IMG/VR virus record: IMGVR_UViG_3300008050_007680 | Span: 1 to 64,000 of that record | Strand: one strand, 5' to 3' | DNA length: 64,000 bases | DNA from: a virus | Shown here: in pieces, positions 32,606-41,117 of the stretch | How positions within the stretch are numbered: the first letter of the stretch is position 1 | Layout: every line of letters starts with the position of its first letter | The notes under the pieces: generated by a model | Database searches by the model: none | What the model saw: the letters and a program-made list of their open reading frames with translations, nothing else | What the model was told of the DNA's origin: nothing | Made by a program: the position numbers and the translations under genes

Positions 32606-32819
32606 AAAAAACACATAGCATCATCAATGACATTATACATGACGTTCATCATGAAATGAAAAGGCCATACATTATGTATAATGTGGCATCATTTGACACA
32701 AGTAGCGTAAGCATACAAGACGTCCACAAATAATAAGGTTATCAGCTATATTCGCAACAGCAAGTATATGTTTAACTGAGCCAGGTTTGAGCTATGGAGA
32801 TTATGATGGGAAAAAGTGA
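32602..32819 (+). pseudogene. Frameshifted relic of a family B gene
   Basis: A 43-codon frame from ATG 32602 (with MYNVASFDTSSVSIQD) matches the middle of family B. It ends at a stop at 32731-32733. The homology continues in another frame as IIRLSAIFATASICLTEP, matching the TASICFTEP end of copy 2, up to a stop at 32817-32819. A net frameshift between about 32715 and 32735 breaks the gene. It overlaps the start of the next methyltransferase-like gene. Confidence 0.6.
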
Positions 32820-33438
32820 TCCAATAATATTCAAAGAATATTACAAAATGACATGTGACACGTTAGCACCTAAAAGTGTAGCGTTTTTAGGGTTTAGCGG
32901 CGAAAATGCCTACACAAAGACGATCCATTCAGAGTATCGTGATTTTTATGACCTCACATTAAGAAATTGGGATGTTAATGAACCTTGGTCATTAAAAAGA
33001 AAATATGATCTTATAGTATGTACAAGAGTTGCTTACTTTGCGAAAGATCCAGTTGGGCTAGTTGATAAATGCCTGAACCATCTTAACTCTGATGGCCGAC
33101 TTTTTATTGATTGGGGCTTCGGCGATCATTGGCGCTTTAAAGATTTTAAGGTTGGATGGGTAAGAGATGGGGAGCATGAATTTGCATATAAGCCAGATAA
33201 TTTTTTACATTCTGGCTATTGGCATCCAGACTTAAATGGGTTATATGATGTAAAACAATTCTGGAAATATGCAAAAAATGTCGGCAACTACACTGATGAA
33301 GACGATTTACAATCTGTTATTAAAGCAGAGACGCCTGCTTTAATAACAGACGAATTTGATGATAGGATAACCAAAATTAGTGTTAAATTTTTATGGCCTG
33401 ACTCACCGCAACTGTACATAATGGTAATGTACAAATGA
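32806..33438 (+). CDS. Methyltransferase-like protein
   Basis: 210 residues; the ATG at 32806 follows GGAG by 6 bases (ATGs at 32794 and 32803 are alternatives). VAFLGFSGENAYT sits where a SAM motif I would be, YDLIVCTRVAYFAKDP and LNSDGRLFIDWGFGDHW resemble motifs IV-V of class I methyltransferases. The glycine loop is weak, so the activity is uncertain. It splits the small-gene array. Confidence 0.5.
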   Translation: MGKSDPIIFKEYYKMTCDTLAPKSVAFLGFSGENAYTKTIHSEYRDFYDLTLRNWDVNEPWSLKRKYDLIVCTRVAYFAKDPVGLVDKCLNHLNSDGRLFIDWGFGDHWRFKDFKVGWVRDGEHEFAYKPDNFLHSGYWHPDLNGLYDVKQFWKYAKNVGNYTDEDDLQSVIKAETPALITDEFDDRITKISVKFLWPDSPQLYIMVMYK

Positions 33439-33644
33439 ATAAAGCCACAGATTTTGTAGCAGGCGTATTGTGTTTTCACAGAGTGCACAGCCGTGTAGGT
33501 CGCTATGGCATCGTCGTATCCGCTATAAACCCCCGCCTGGTGACCGTCGGATTCAATGAATGCTATGTTACATTGTTTGATATAGAAACGAGTTCTATGA
33601 TGACTTATTTCTCTGGTGATTTAACAGTCGTGGCAACTTTATGA
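33435..33644 (+). CDS. Small SH3-like protein, family A copy 4
   Basis: 69 residues, ATGA overlap on both sides. YGIVVSAINPRLVTVGFNECYVTLFDIETSS and a final VVATL match family A copy 1 in the same order (GIVV, NEC, T-x-Y/F-D-I-x-T, VVAS/T). Confidence 0.62.
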   Translation: MNKATDFVAGVLCFHRVHSRVGRYGIVVSAINPRLVTVGFNECYVTLFDIETSSMMTYFSGDLTVVATL

Positions 33645-33841
33645 GCAATATATTAAAATTCGGAGATTTGTGTACAATTATTAATTATCACTGGCTGGGA
33701 TATGTCATTTACCTATATGACATTAAGATAAGCGCTGGTGACCCAATAAAGGAGTATAATTGTACGCGTGTATATTCATTAAGGCGCAAGCGCGTAAATA
33801 CACAACGTGATATTGTCCTAGGGCGCGTCACATGTTTATAA
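33641..33841 (+). CDS. Small SH3-like protein, family A copy 5 (divergent)
   Basis: 66 residues, ATGA overlap with copy 4 and 10-base overlap with the next gene. KFGDLCTIINYHWLGYVIYLYD fits the opening of family A and also resembles the small protein at the window start; the rest is diverged. Confidence 0.55.
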   Translation: MSNILKFGDLCTIINYHWLGYVIYLYDIKISAGDPIKEYNCTRVYSLRRKRVNTQRDIVLGRVTCL

Positions 33842-34905
33842 AAAAGAATGCTGTTTTAATTAGTGACTTCTTTTGGAGTACAGTTCCGTATGATGGCCTG
33901 CGCCTTTATGACAAGCTAAGTAAAGTAACATCGTGTGATTTATTGATGTTCAAGGATGATATTAGACTAAATAAAAAGTTTACTGGAAATGAAAAGTTCC
34001 ATTTTGATATTGCGGAGTTCACTAGTAGAAGGCCTATTCTATTAAAAGATTGGTCAGATTTTGTAAAAAAGTCTGCAAATTACGAATCGATTTTGTGTTC
34101 TTCTCATATAGCACCGAAGATAAGGTTTCCGAAAGGTCTCCGTGATGCTGTGCAATGTAACTTATGTGCCTGGGATATTGGCGGTGCAGATATTCTAACA
34201 AACGCTACACACTTTGCTACGCATTTTTTTGTAAAGGGTAACATATGGAAAAATTGGCTTGTTAGAATGGGTTATAATGAAAATAATATTTTCGTCACTG
34301 GTTCTCCCCACTATGATCCATACTTAGGATGTAACACAAAAACAGAGAAGGGTTCTATCTTAGTCGTTCCGTCAAATCCAAAAAGCCATCAAGAGCAGTT
34401 TAAGCAAAATATGCATGTGCTCACGCAGTTGAGTCATGAGAAAAATATAAAAGTATACGTTAAAACATATCCCCATGACTATCTTTTTTATGAAAGTGAG
34501 AGAAAGTATACTGGCGTTTATAGAAGACCTATCGGTAATAAACCGCAATATGAAATGCTGAAGAGTATGTTTCCTACATTTTCGATAGTCGACAGCCAAA
34601 ATCACTTTGAAGTGATGTCAAAATGTGAGAAAATTTTCAATATGTCTGGAAGCCATATTTCTTGGGAAACTTATTTTACGGGTGTTCCTTGTTACGCTAT
34701 GAATATGGTGGGCAAGTCTTACCACAAAGGAGTAAGTTATCTTCCAGAATATGTGGTATATCCTGATGATCTTGTTAATATACACATAGATTCTATCGAC
34801 AAAATGCTCGGTCCATGTCCACGAATTGATTATAGTGGCATGTCAGACTATATTTTGAAAGAAAATGCAGTAGATAATATTGTTACGTCTTTTTTAAACA
34901 TCTAA
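33832..34905 (+). CDS. GT-B-like protein of the ulosonate locus, hypothetical
   Basis: 357 residues with no membrane segment. Two alpha/beta halves are suggested: FFVKGNIWKNWL and VTGSPHYDP near the centre, and FNMSGSHISWETYFTGVPCYAMN near the end, where GT-B enzymes bind the sugar nucleotide. It resembles glycerophosphotransferase/polysialyltransferase-type GT-B proteins only in outline. It lies just before the NeuB-like gene. Confidence 0.5.
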   Translation: MFIKKNAVLISDFFWSTVPYDGLRLYDKLSKVTSCDLLMFKDDIRLNKKFTGNEKFHFDIAEFTSRRPILLKDWSDFVKKSANYESILCSSHIAPKIRFPKGLRDAVQCNLCAWDIGGADILTNATHFATHFFVKGNIWKNWLVRMGYNENNIFVTGSPHYDPYLGCNTKTEKGSILVVPSNPKSHQEQFKQNMHVLTQLSHEKNIKVYVKTYPHDYLFYESERKYTGVYRRPIGNKPQYEMLKSMFPTFSIVDSQNHFEVMSKCEKIFNMSGSHISWETYFTGVPCYAMNMVGKSYHKGVSYLPEYVVYPDDLVNIHIDSIDKMLGPCPRIDYSGMSDYILKENAVDNIVTSFLNI

Positions 34906-34928
34906 GCAATAAGGGGTAAATTAAATTA

Positions 34929-35642
34929 ATGTCAATTAAGATTATAGCAGAAATAGGGATTAATTGGAATGGAAATTTTGACCTTATTCCCGAACTCATT
35001 CGCCAAGCTTCACTATCAGGTGCAGATTTTGCAAAGTTTCAACTATACTCATCGCAAAGCTTATTTGGTGACAGTTCAAGGGCTCATAATGAATTAACTT
35101 TTGGACAACTAGAAAAAATAAAGAAGTTTTGTGAGCACTATGATATTAAATTGATGATATCTGCATTTGATAAGATCCGATTAGGGTGGTGCGGTTTACT
35201 TGATATCGATGCGTATAAGGTCGCCAGCAGGACAGTCAAGCATGACCCTGCTCTTGCATCATTAGTAACGAGTTTAGCAAAAAAATTGGAAAAAGATGTC
35301 TATGTTTCTCTAGGGATGCATGATAATGAAGCTTTACCTTTTAAATTATCTGGATATACAAAGTTCTTAAACTGCATCTCTAAATACCCTACGACGTTTA
35401 TTGATCAAGCACCCCTTAGGGATTACGTCGGCAATGTTATCGGCTTAAGTGATCACTCTTTTGGTTTGGGTGCGCCGCTTTATCATATTGCACAAGGTGC
35501 TGATGTTATAGAGAAGCACTTTACACTAAATAAAACAATGAGTGGTCGTGATCATCTAGGTTCTATGACACCAGATGAATTAAAAGGTTTAAGAACTTAT
35601 GGCAACGAAATACAGAGAGCAAGAAATGCAATCAAAAGATAA
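34929..35642 (+). CDS. neuB: NeuB-type ulosonic (sialic) acid synthase, short form
   Basis: 237 residues. IIAEIGINWNGN opens the TIM barrel, then DFAKFQLY, YKVASR, GLSDHSFG and VIEKHFTLNK, with GRDHLGSMTPDEL at the end: the full NeuB series of PEP- and metal-binding motifs. The C-terminal antifreeze-like (SAF) domain of normal NeuB (about 345 residues) is missing. It would condense PEP with a hexosamine derivative. It overlaps the cytidylyltransferase. Confidence 0.88.
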   Translation: MSIKIIAEIGINWNGNFDLIPELIRQASLSGADFAKFQLYSSQSLFGDSSRAHNELTFGQLEKIKKFCEHYDIKLMISAFDKIRLGWCGLLDIDAYKVASRTVKHDPALASLVTSLAKKLEKDVYVSLGMHDNEALPFKLSGYTKFLNCISKYPTTFIDQAPLRDYVGNVIGLSDHSFGLGAPLYHIAQGADVIEKHFTLNKTMSGRDHLGSMTPDELKGLRTYGNEIQRARNAIKR

Positions 35643-36357
35643 AAAAGTACTATGTGTCGTATTAGCTAGGGGCGGTTCTAAAGGAATCCCTTACAAAAAT
35701 ATATACCCTATCGCGGGAAAATATTTGATCCAATGGACGCTAGAGGCCGCACTAGACTCCGGCATTTTTTCTGACATTGTAGTCAGTACAGACGATGAAA
35801 ATATTGCATTAGCTGTTAAGACATCGACACAAGAGGTTAAAATCATCGACAGACCAAAAGAATTGGCTGGCGATAATGTTTGGTCACGAGATGCATTAAA
35901 GCATGCTGTTCTTGAGGCAGAAAAAACATTGCTCACTAATTGCGATACATACGACTACGTGTTCGAGCTGCCATGCGTCGCACCACTAAGAAATAAAAAG
36001 CATATTAATGAAGCTGCGGAACTTCTATTCTCTTCTCCTGACATTACTGGCGTGACATCAGTAACAATGATGCAAGATAAGCATCCACGCAGAATGAAAA
36101 GAATACTGGATGATGGAACATTTACGGATTTTTGCAAAGAATTTCCTGAAGGTGAGGGTTCTAGAAGGCAAGACTTAGAGCCATGTTACATTAGAAATGG
36201 TGCTATTTATTCTATGACAAGAGATACGATCATCAATGAATTTTCTAGGCATGGCAAAAGGTGTTTAGCGTACATTATGCCAGAAATGGAATCAGTAAAC
36301 ATCGATACTAAACTTGACATGAAGATTGCGGAACTACTATTAAATGAAAAATTATAA
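35626..36357 (+). CDS. neuA: NeuA-like CMP-ulosonate cytidylyltransferase
   Basis: 243 residues; the ATG at 35599 would add nine residues, but 35626 gives the usual spacing before the nucleotide-binding loop. VVLARGGSKGIPYKNI binds CTP; VVSTDDENIA, LPCVAPLR and MESVNIDTKLDMKIAE complete the acylneuraminate cytidylyltransferase pattern. It would activate the NeuB product as a CMP-sugar. Overlaps NeuB and the following dehydrogenase. Confidence 0.87.
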   Translation: MQSKDKKVLCVVLARGGSKGIPYKNIYPIAGKYLIQWTLEAALDSGIFSDIVVSTDDENIALAVKTSTQEVKIIDRPKELAGDNVWSRDALKHAVLEAEKTLLTNCDTYDYVFELPCVAPLRNKKHINEAAELLFSSPDITGVTSVTMMQDKHPRRMKRILDDGTFTDFCKEFPEGEGSRRQDLEPCYIRNGAIYSMTRDTIINEFSRHGKRCLAYIMPEMESVNIDTKLDMKIAELLLNEKL

Positions 36358-37261
36358 AAGAATTAAGCTAGATTGCCCAATTGATTGGTTGGAAGAAGAT
36401 TTAAATTTGTATCTAAACTCTCATGGGTTTATGATAGATAACTCTAGCCCAAACTATCTTGTCGTTAATCCAGGGACTGATAGATTTTTGGGCGAAGATT
36501 ACTTTAGCGATTATCCCACGCTAGTCCATGTAGGAACACCTTCGACGGGCAAAAACCACGTCGACACTGATTTGTTAGCAAAAAAGCGGGTAAAATTTAG
36601 TAGCTTACTTGATAATAGGGATGAGCTCACAAAAATAACAGCATCTTCAGAGTTTACATGGTTACATATTATGAGCGCTTATAGAATGTTTCTTGCAGCT
36701 TTAGCTGGAACTGCTTCTTGGCGCGAGACTGCAAATGAAAGCAAACTAAGAAGCAGACAGCTATCAGGTGCGACGATTGGGATTATAGGCTTTGGTCGTA
36801 TCGGGCAAAATATCGCAAGATATGCATTAGCTTTTGGTATGCGCGTAAAGTTTTATGATCCGCATATATACAGACAACGTCACAATGCCACAAAAGAGTA
36901 CTCAATTGCCGACTTGGCGACATGTGATATTATTTCTATCAACTGTTCATTAAATGAGTCTTCAACGAATCTCATTTCTCGTGGAACATTCGAAAACTTT
37001 AAAGATGGGCTGGTCATAGTGAATACTTCACGTGGTGAAGTTATTGATGAAGATTACATATGCGATTTAGTCGAGGCTAAAAAGATAATTTACTCATGTG
37101 ATGTTGTTAGAAACGAACAGAATGCTGCATTGCTAGGCAAAACAAGAATTTTCAAACTTGCTAATGATCCCTCTATGGAACTTCATATTACACCTCATGT
37201 CGCAGGTGCCACCGTTGATAGCCAAAAAATAGCGCTCGAGGGCATATTAAGCCTAATGTAA
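36344..37261 (+). CDS. D-isomer-specific 2-hydroxyacid dehydrogenase-like protein
   Basis: 305 residues. IGIIGFGRIGQNIARYAL is the NAD-binding GxGxxG loop, FYDPHI follows, VNTSRGEVIDE holds the conserved Arg, and HITPHVAGAT the catalytic His. It oxidises or reduces a 2-hydroxyacid; in this locus it may act on a keto-acid sugar or its precursor. Confidence 0.85.
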   Translation: MKNYKRIKLDCPIDWLEEDLNLYLNSHGFMIDNSSPNYLVVNPGTDRFLGEDYFSDYPTLVHVGTPSTGKNHVDTDLLAKKRVKFSSLLDNRDELTKITASSEFTWLHIMSAYRMFLAALAGTASWRETANESKLRSRQLSGATIGIIGFGRIGQNIARYALAFGMRVKFYDPHIYRQRHNATKEYSIADLATCDIISINCSLNESSTNLISRGTFENFKDGLVIVNTSRGEVIDEDYICDLVEAKKIIYSCDVVRNEQNAALLGKTRIFKLANDPSMELHITPHVAGATVDSQKIALEGILSLM

Positions 37262-37911
37262 TGAATGCTTTTAATATAACAATCGCGATTTGTAATTTTA
37301 AGCAAAAAAAATGGATCCACAGATGCCTCCGCAGTTTGGCAGATCAAACAATTGGAAGCGGCAAATTCGAAATAATAGTAGTAAATGATGATCCTGATGA
37401 TGATTTAACTGCAATCATAAAATCATGGTCTGATATTATGAACATTAGGCTTTTCAATAATGATGTAAATATAGGGCTCCCAGCATCATTAAATGTAGCT
37501 TTAGAAAATTCTCGTGGTAGATATTTTTTTCGAGTTGATGCTGATGATTATATTTCTAAACATACACTATATGTCCTTTCATTATTTTTAGATATGAATA
37601 GAGACTATCAAGCTGTTGCATGTGATTATAACGAAGTAGATAATTTGGGGAAAACTTTGGCTCGTAAGCATTCTGAGGATGATCCTATAGCCTGTGGCAT
37701 AATGTTTACGTATGAATCGTTATGTGATGTTGGGTTTTATGACAAGACATACAAGATGAGAGAAGGTCATGAGTTATTAAAAAGATATGTAAAAAGGCAT
37801 AACATCTATTATATGCCGATGCCTTTTTACAGATACAGAAAACATAATGATAATAGGACAAATGATATAGCAAACGTCGCTATATACGATGAGAGATTAC
37901 AAAGGGCATGA
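37261..37911 (+). CDS. Glycosyltransferase family 2
   Basis: 216 residues. NITIAICNFKQKKWI opens the GT2 fold, VVNDDPDDD the nucleotide turn, FRVDADDYIS the DxD site. Overlaps both neighbours by 1-4 bases. Confidence 0.82.
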   Translation: MNAFNITIAICNFKQKKWIHRCLRSLADQTIGSGKFEIIVVNDDPDDDLTAIIKSWSDIMNIRLFNNDVNIGLPASLNVALENSRGRYFFRVDADDYISKHTLYVLSLFLDMNRDYQAVACDYNEVDNLGKTLARKHSEDDPIACGIMFTYESLCDVGFYDKTYKMREGHELLKRYVKRHNIYYMPMPFYRYRKHNDNRTNDIANVAIYDERLQRA

Positions 37912-38597
37912 TTGACGAAAAAACTAAAGTAGTAATTATTGGCGGTGCACCAACTGTAAAAGACGTCAAGCTTGGTTCACTTGTTGACGCTTTTGATTTA
38001 GTTGTCCGATGTAACAATTACACCACATCAGGATTTGAGCAATACGTTGGAAGCAAAACTGACATTTGGGCAATTAATACATCACGCAGCACAAAACGCC
38101 GTGATTGTCGGGTGTATAAAGAGGTATGGCACAAAAATCAGCCAGCACATAAACTTGCTGCAAAAATGCACCAGCCCAAATCAGTAATCAGGATGCTTGA
38201 TCCAGATCAATGGGACGAAAGATTTGCAACTATGAATGAACCCAACCCATCTATAGGTTTTAGAGCCATTGCTCATGCGCTGCACTACTATAAAGATGTT
38301 ACTGCTTTTGGTTTTACATTTTTTACAGATACAGATGATGGATTTTATAAACATTATTATGAAGATGTAGCGCTGAAAGAATATTACAAGAAATTTTTTA
38401 TAAAGGGTAATTGGGCAAAGGACGAAGAAGAGCGTGAGATATTCAAGCAAGCATTAGCTGACAATAAGAATGTTGTCAGAGGTGATCATCATAAGGGTGC
38501 ACTTGAAAAAGAGCATGCTAATAAGCTATATAATGAAGGCACATTAAAATTGTTATACCCTTTCGAAATAACAGACGGCAAGAGTGATGTCATATAA
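37908..38597 (+). CDS. GT29-like sialyltransferase
   Basis: 229 residues. By eye all three sialylmotifs of family GT29 are present. Motif L (8-57) has VVIIGGAPTVKD, DLVVRCNNYTTSGFEQYVG and SKTDIW. Motif S (112-136) has NPSIGFRAIAHALHYY and VTAFGF. Motif VS is HYYED (149-153), with the catalytic-base-type His. GT29 enzymes transfer sialic acid from CMP-Neu5Ac. With the NeuB and NeuA genes just upstream, it probably transfers the phage-encoded CMP-ulosonate. No N-terminal membrane anchor is present. Confidence 0.72.
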   Translation: MIDEKTKVVIIGGAPTVKDVKLGSLVDAFDLVVRCNNYTTSGFEQYVGSKTDIWAINTSRSTKRRDCRVYKEVWHKNQPAHKLAAKMHQPKSVIRMLDPDQWDERFATMNEPNPSIGFRAIAHALHYYKDVTAFGFTFFTDTDDGFYKHYYEDVALKEYYKKFFIKGNWAKDEEEREIFKQALADNKNVVRGDHHKGALEKEHANKLYNEGTLKLLYPFEITDGKSDVI

Positions 38598-39375
38598 ATT
38601 ATTACAGAATGTGACAAAGGACGATCTGAGGCTGGATCCGTATCCCCATGTTGTTATTAAAAATGCATTGCCATCCGCAGAATGTGACAAGCTAGTTGAC
38701 GAGTTTCCCGCAGATCACACTATCGCAAAGAGCGCAAACTTGGGTAGCAATCAGCGTTTCAATTATTCATCATTTGATATATTGAATGATTCCCAGATTA
38801 ATGAACACTGGAAGAAGTACGTTCAAGCAAACACGGGCAAAGATTTTTTTGAAGACTTTGTTGACATTTTTGGTGATGCATTAAAAGTGGAATACCCAGC
38901 ATTCTACAAGAAGTACATTTTAAACAATGCATTCAAAACAGGCATTTGGGGCGCTAATACACAGCATGATGGTGGGATCAACGTAGCTGCAGATATTAAC
39001 AGTCCCGTATTAAAAACCTCTTCAGTACAAAGAGGCCCTCATTTAGATCAACCTAATAAATTGATTTTCGGGTTGCTATATCTAAGGCCTCCCGAAGATA
39101 CCACACCTGGTGGCGATTTAGAAATTTATAAGCTAAAAAATAAGAAGAGTTTTAAATTTGAGAGAAATGGCAGGCACATAGATGCAAAATATATAGAGCT
39201 TGTTGATACTGTTAAATACGAAAAAAACACTCTTGTCTTAGGTCTAAATACATTACGGAGTATTCATGGCTTAACTCCTAGAGAGCCTACAAAGGTATCA
39301 AGAAGGTTTTCGAATTTCTTTATTGAGCTAAAGAAGCCACTATTTGATCCTAAGGAGACGTCATGGGACGATTAG
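38587..39375 (+). CDS. 2-oxoglutarate/Fe(II) oxygenase
   Basis: 262 residues from the ATG at 38587 (a GTG at 38584 is in frame). GPHLDQPNKLIFGLLYL gives the H-x-D iron ligands, GGDLEIY follows, then LRSIHGLTP the distal His and SRRFSNFF the 2OG-binding Arg. It hydroxylates an unknown small molecule or sugar. Overlaps the aldolase fusion by 13 bases, so the two are probably coupled. Confidence 0.78.
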   Translation: MSYKLLQNVTKDDLRLDPYPHVVIKNALPSAECDKLVDEFPADHTIAKSANLGSNQRFNYSSFDILNDSQINEHWKKYVQANTGKDFFEDFVDIFGDALKVEYPAFYKKYILNNAFKTGIWGANTQHDGGINVAADINSPVLKTSSVQRGPHLDQPNKLIFGLLYLRPPEDTTPGGDLEIYKLKNKKSFKFERNGRHIDAKYIELVDTVKYEKNTLVLGLNTLRSIHGLTPREPTKVSRRFSNFFIELKKPLFDPKETSWDD

Positions 39376-41117
39376 CACAACTCGGATTAAAAATTTTAGA
39401 TTGCACATTGAGAGATGGTGGATACTACACTGGTTGGAATTTCGATAGAGATATAACAGAGCGGCTAGTAACGTCACTTGACGAAGCAAAAGTAGATATT
39501 ATAGAACTTGGATATAAGTCAAGATTAGAAGGCGGTATCTTTAGAAGGTGCGAAGAAAAAGATTTAGCTTATCTACCGAAACTTGAACACTCAAAGTATT
39601 GCTTCATGATTGATTTAAAAGATTTCTCTTCTTATCATGAAATAACACAAATTGATGCTCTTGTACCCGACGAAAAATGCTCAATATTCAGTTGGTGTAG
39701 GGTAGCCACAAGATATAAGGACATCGAGACGGCTGCTAAAGTTTGCTTTTTACTAAAGAGAAAAGGGTATAACGTTGCATTAAATGTGATGTGTATATCA
39801 CAGTTGACTAGTAAGGAGTTACGTGTTGTTCAAGACGCATTTTCATGTCGAAGTTATGCTGACGTACTATATCTAGCTGACTCATATGGGTCATTAAGCA
39901 CAGCCGGTTTAACAGAGATTATGAATGATTTTGGTAAGTATAGTCCCATGGGTTTGCACTTACATGATAATTTAGGCACATCATTGGCAACAGCGATACA
40001 GTCTTTGAGTACACCTAATATCAGATATATAGATGGCACGATTGCAGGGATGGGGCGCGGCGTAGGAAATTTACGTTTAGAGCAATTCCTACCACTAGTA
40101 AAAAGTTTAAGACCTGATACTGACATAGCATATTTGGAACATACGATTCATGATTTTGAGTCGCTAAAACAAAAATACGACTGGGGATGGAGCCAAGCAT
40201 ACCAACTGTCAGGCTTAAATGACATCCACCCATTTTATTGTATGAAGTTAAAGCAACGGGGTTTTGACGATTTTACGTCATGCAAAATTTTAAGCAGGGT
40301 TGATGAAAGAAAAGTATCATTCGATCCAGCATATTTGCAAGAATTAATTGACTGCAATAATAAGAAGGAAGTTGCTGTTATCATTCCTGCAAGATTTGAG
40401 TCAACAAGATTTCCAGGAAAGCCACTCGTTAAGATTAACGGCACGCGAATGATAATCAGGGTTGCTGAGCTTGTTTCTAAGGCAGTGGGCAAAGAAAATG
40501 TTTATATCGCTACAGACTCAGAAGAAATTAGGGAACATGTCGAAGAAAGAAAATTTAATGTGATTTTGACGAGTAAGAATTGTATGACAGGAACGGATAG
40601 GGTTGCAGAAGCTGCGAAGAAAATAAACGCTAGCACTATCATAAGTGTACAAGGCGATGAACCGCTGTTAGAACCTGGGCTGATAACTAGGGTGTTGGCT
40701 GCTAAGACACAATTTCCTGGACATGTAATTAATTGCGCATCTAAACTAGATCCAAACAATCAAACGCCTTCAGACCCCAAGATGCCCAAGATGGTTTTAA
40801 ATAACGAAAATGAATTGCTCTATGCATCACGTTCTCCAATCCCAGGAAACAAAAAGGGTATAATAAATGATAACGTTGGTACTTTGCTAACGATGAAACA
40901 AGTGTGTGTATACGCTTTCACTAATATACAACTTGAGCGGTATGCAAGTATTATGTCAAAAACACGCCTTGAAGCACAGGAAGATATAGAAATATTACGT
41001 TTTCTTGAATTAGGCATACCAGTTAAAGTTGTTATTGAAGAAAATGTTTTTACGCATGCTGTTGATTATCCAGAAGACATTCCAATTGTCGAAGGTATTT
41101 TAAATGCTAGATTATGA
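39363..41117 (+). CDS. Fusion: DRE-TIM aldolase plus KdsB-like cytidylyltransferase
   Basis: 584 residues. Residues about 8-330 are a DRE-TIM aldolase/HMG-CoA-lyase-type barrel, with DCTLRDGGYY (13-22), IIELGYKS, HLHDN (199-203, metal-binding His pair) and GMGRGVGNLRLE. Residues about 336-584 are KdsB/NeuA-like, with IIPARFESTRFPGKPL, YIATDSEEI, TGTDRVAEA and VQGDEPLLE, as in CMP-Kdo synthetase. One chain could form a 2-keto acid by aldol chemistry and activate it with CMP. The junction is in frame with no stop. Confidence 0.85.
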   Translation: MGRLAQLGLKILDCTLRDGGYYTGWNFDRDITERLVTSLDEAKVDIIELGYKSRLEGGIFRRCEEKDLAYLPKLEHSKYCFMIDLKDFSSYHEITQIDALVPDEKCSIFSWCRVATRYKDIETAAKVCFLLKRKGYNVALNVMCISQLTSKELRVVQDAFSCRSYADVLYLADSYGSLSTAGLTEIMNDFGKYSPMGLHLHDNLGTSLATAIQSLSTPNIRYIDGTIAGMGRGVGNLRLEQFLPLVKSLRPDTDIAYLEHTIHDFESLKQKYDWGWSQAYQLSGLNDIHPFYCMKLKQRGFDDFTSCKILSRVDERKVSFDPAYLQELIDCNNKKEVAVIIPARFESTRFPGKPLVKINGTRMIIRVAELVSKAVGKENVYIATDSEEIREHVEERKFNVILTSKNCMTGTDRVAEAAKKINASTIISVQGDEPLLEPGLITRVLAAKTQFPGHVINCASKLDPNNQTPSDPKMPKMVLNNENELLYASRSPIPGNKKGIINDNVGTLLTMKQVCVYAFTNIQLERYASIMSKTRLEAQEDIEILRFLELGIPVKVVIEENVFTHAVDYPEDIPIVEGILNARL

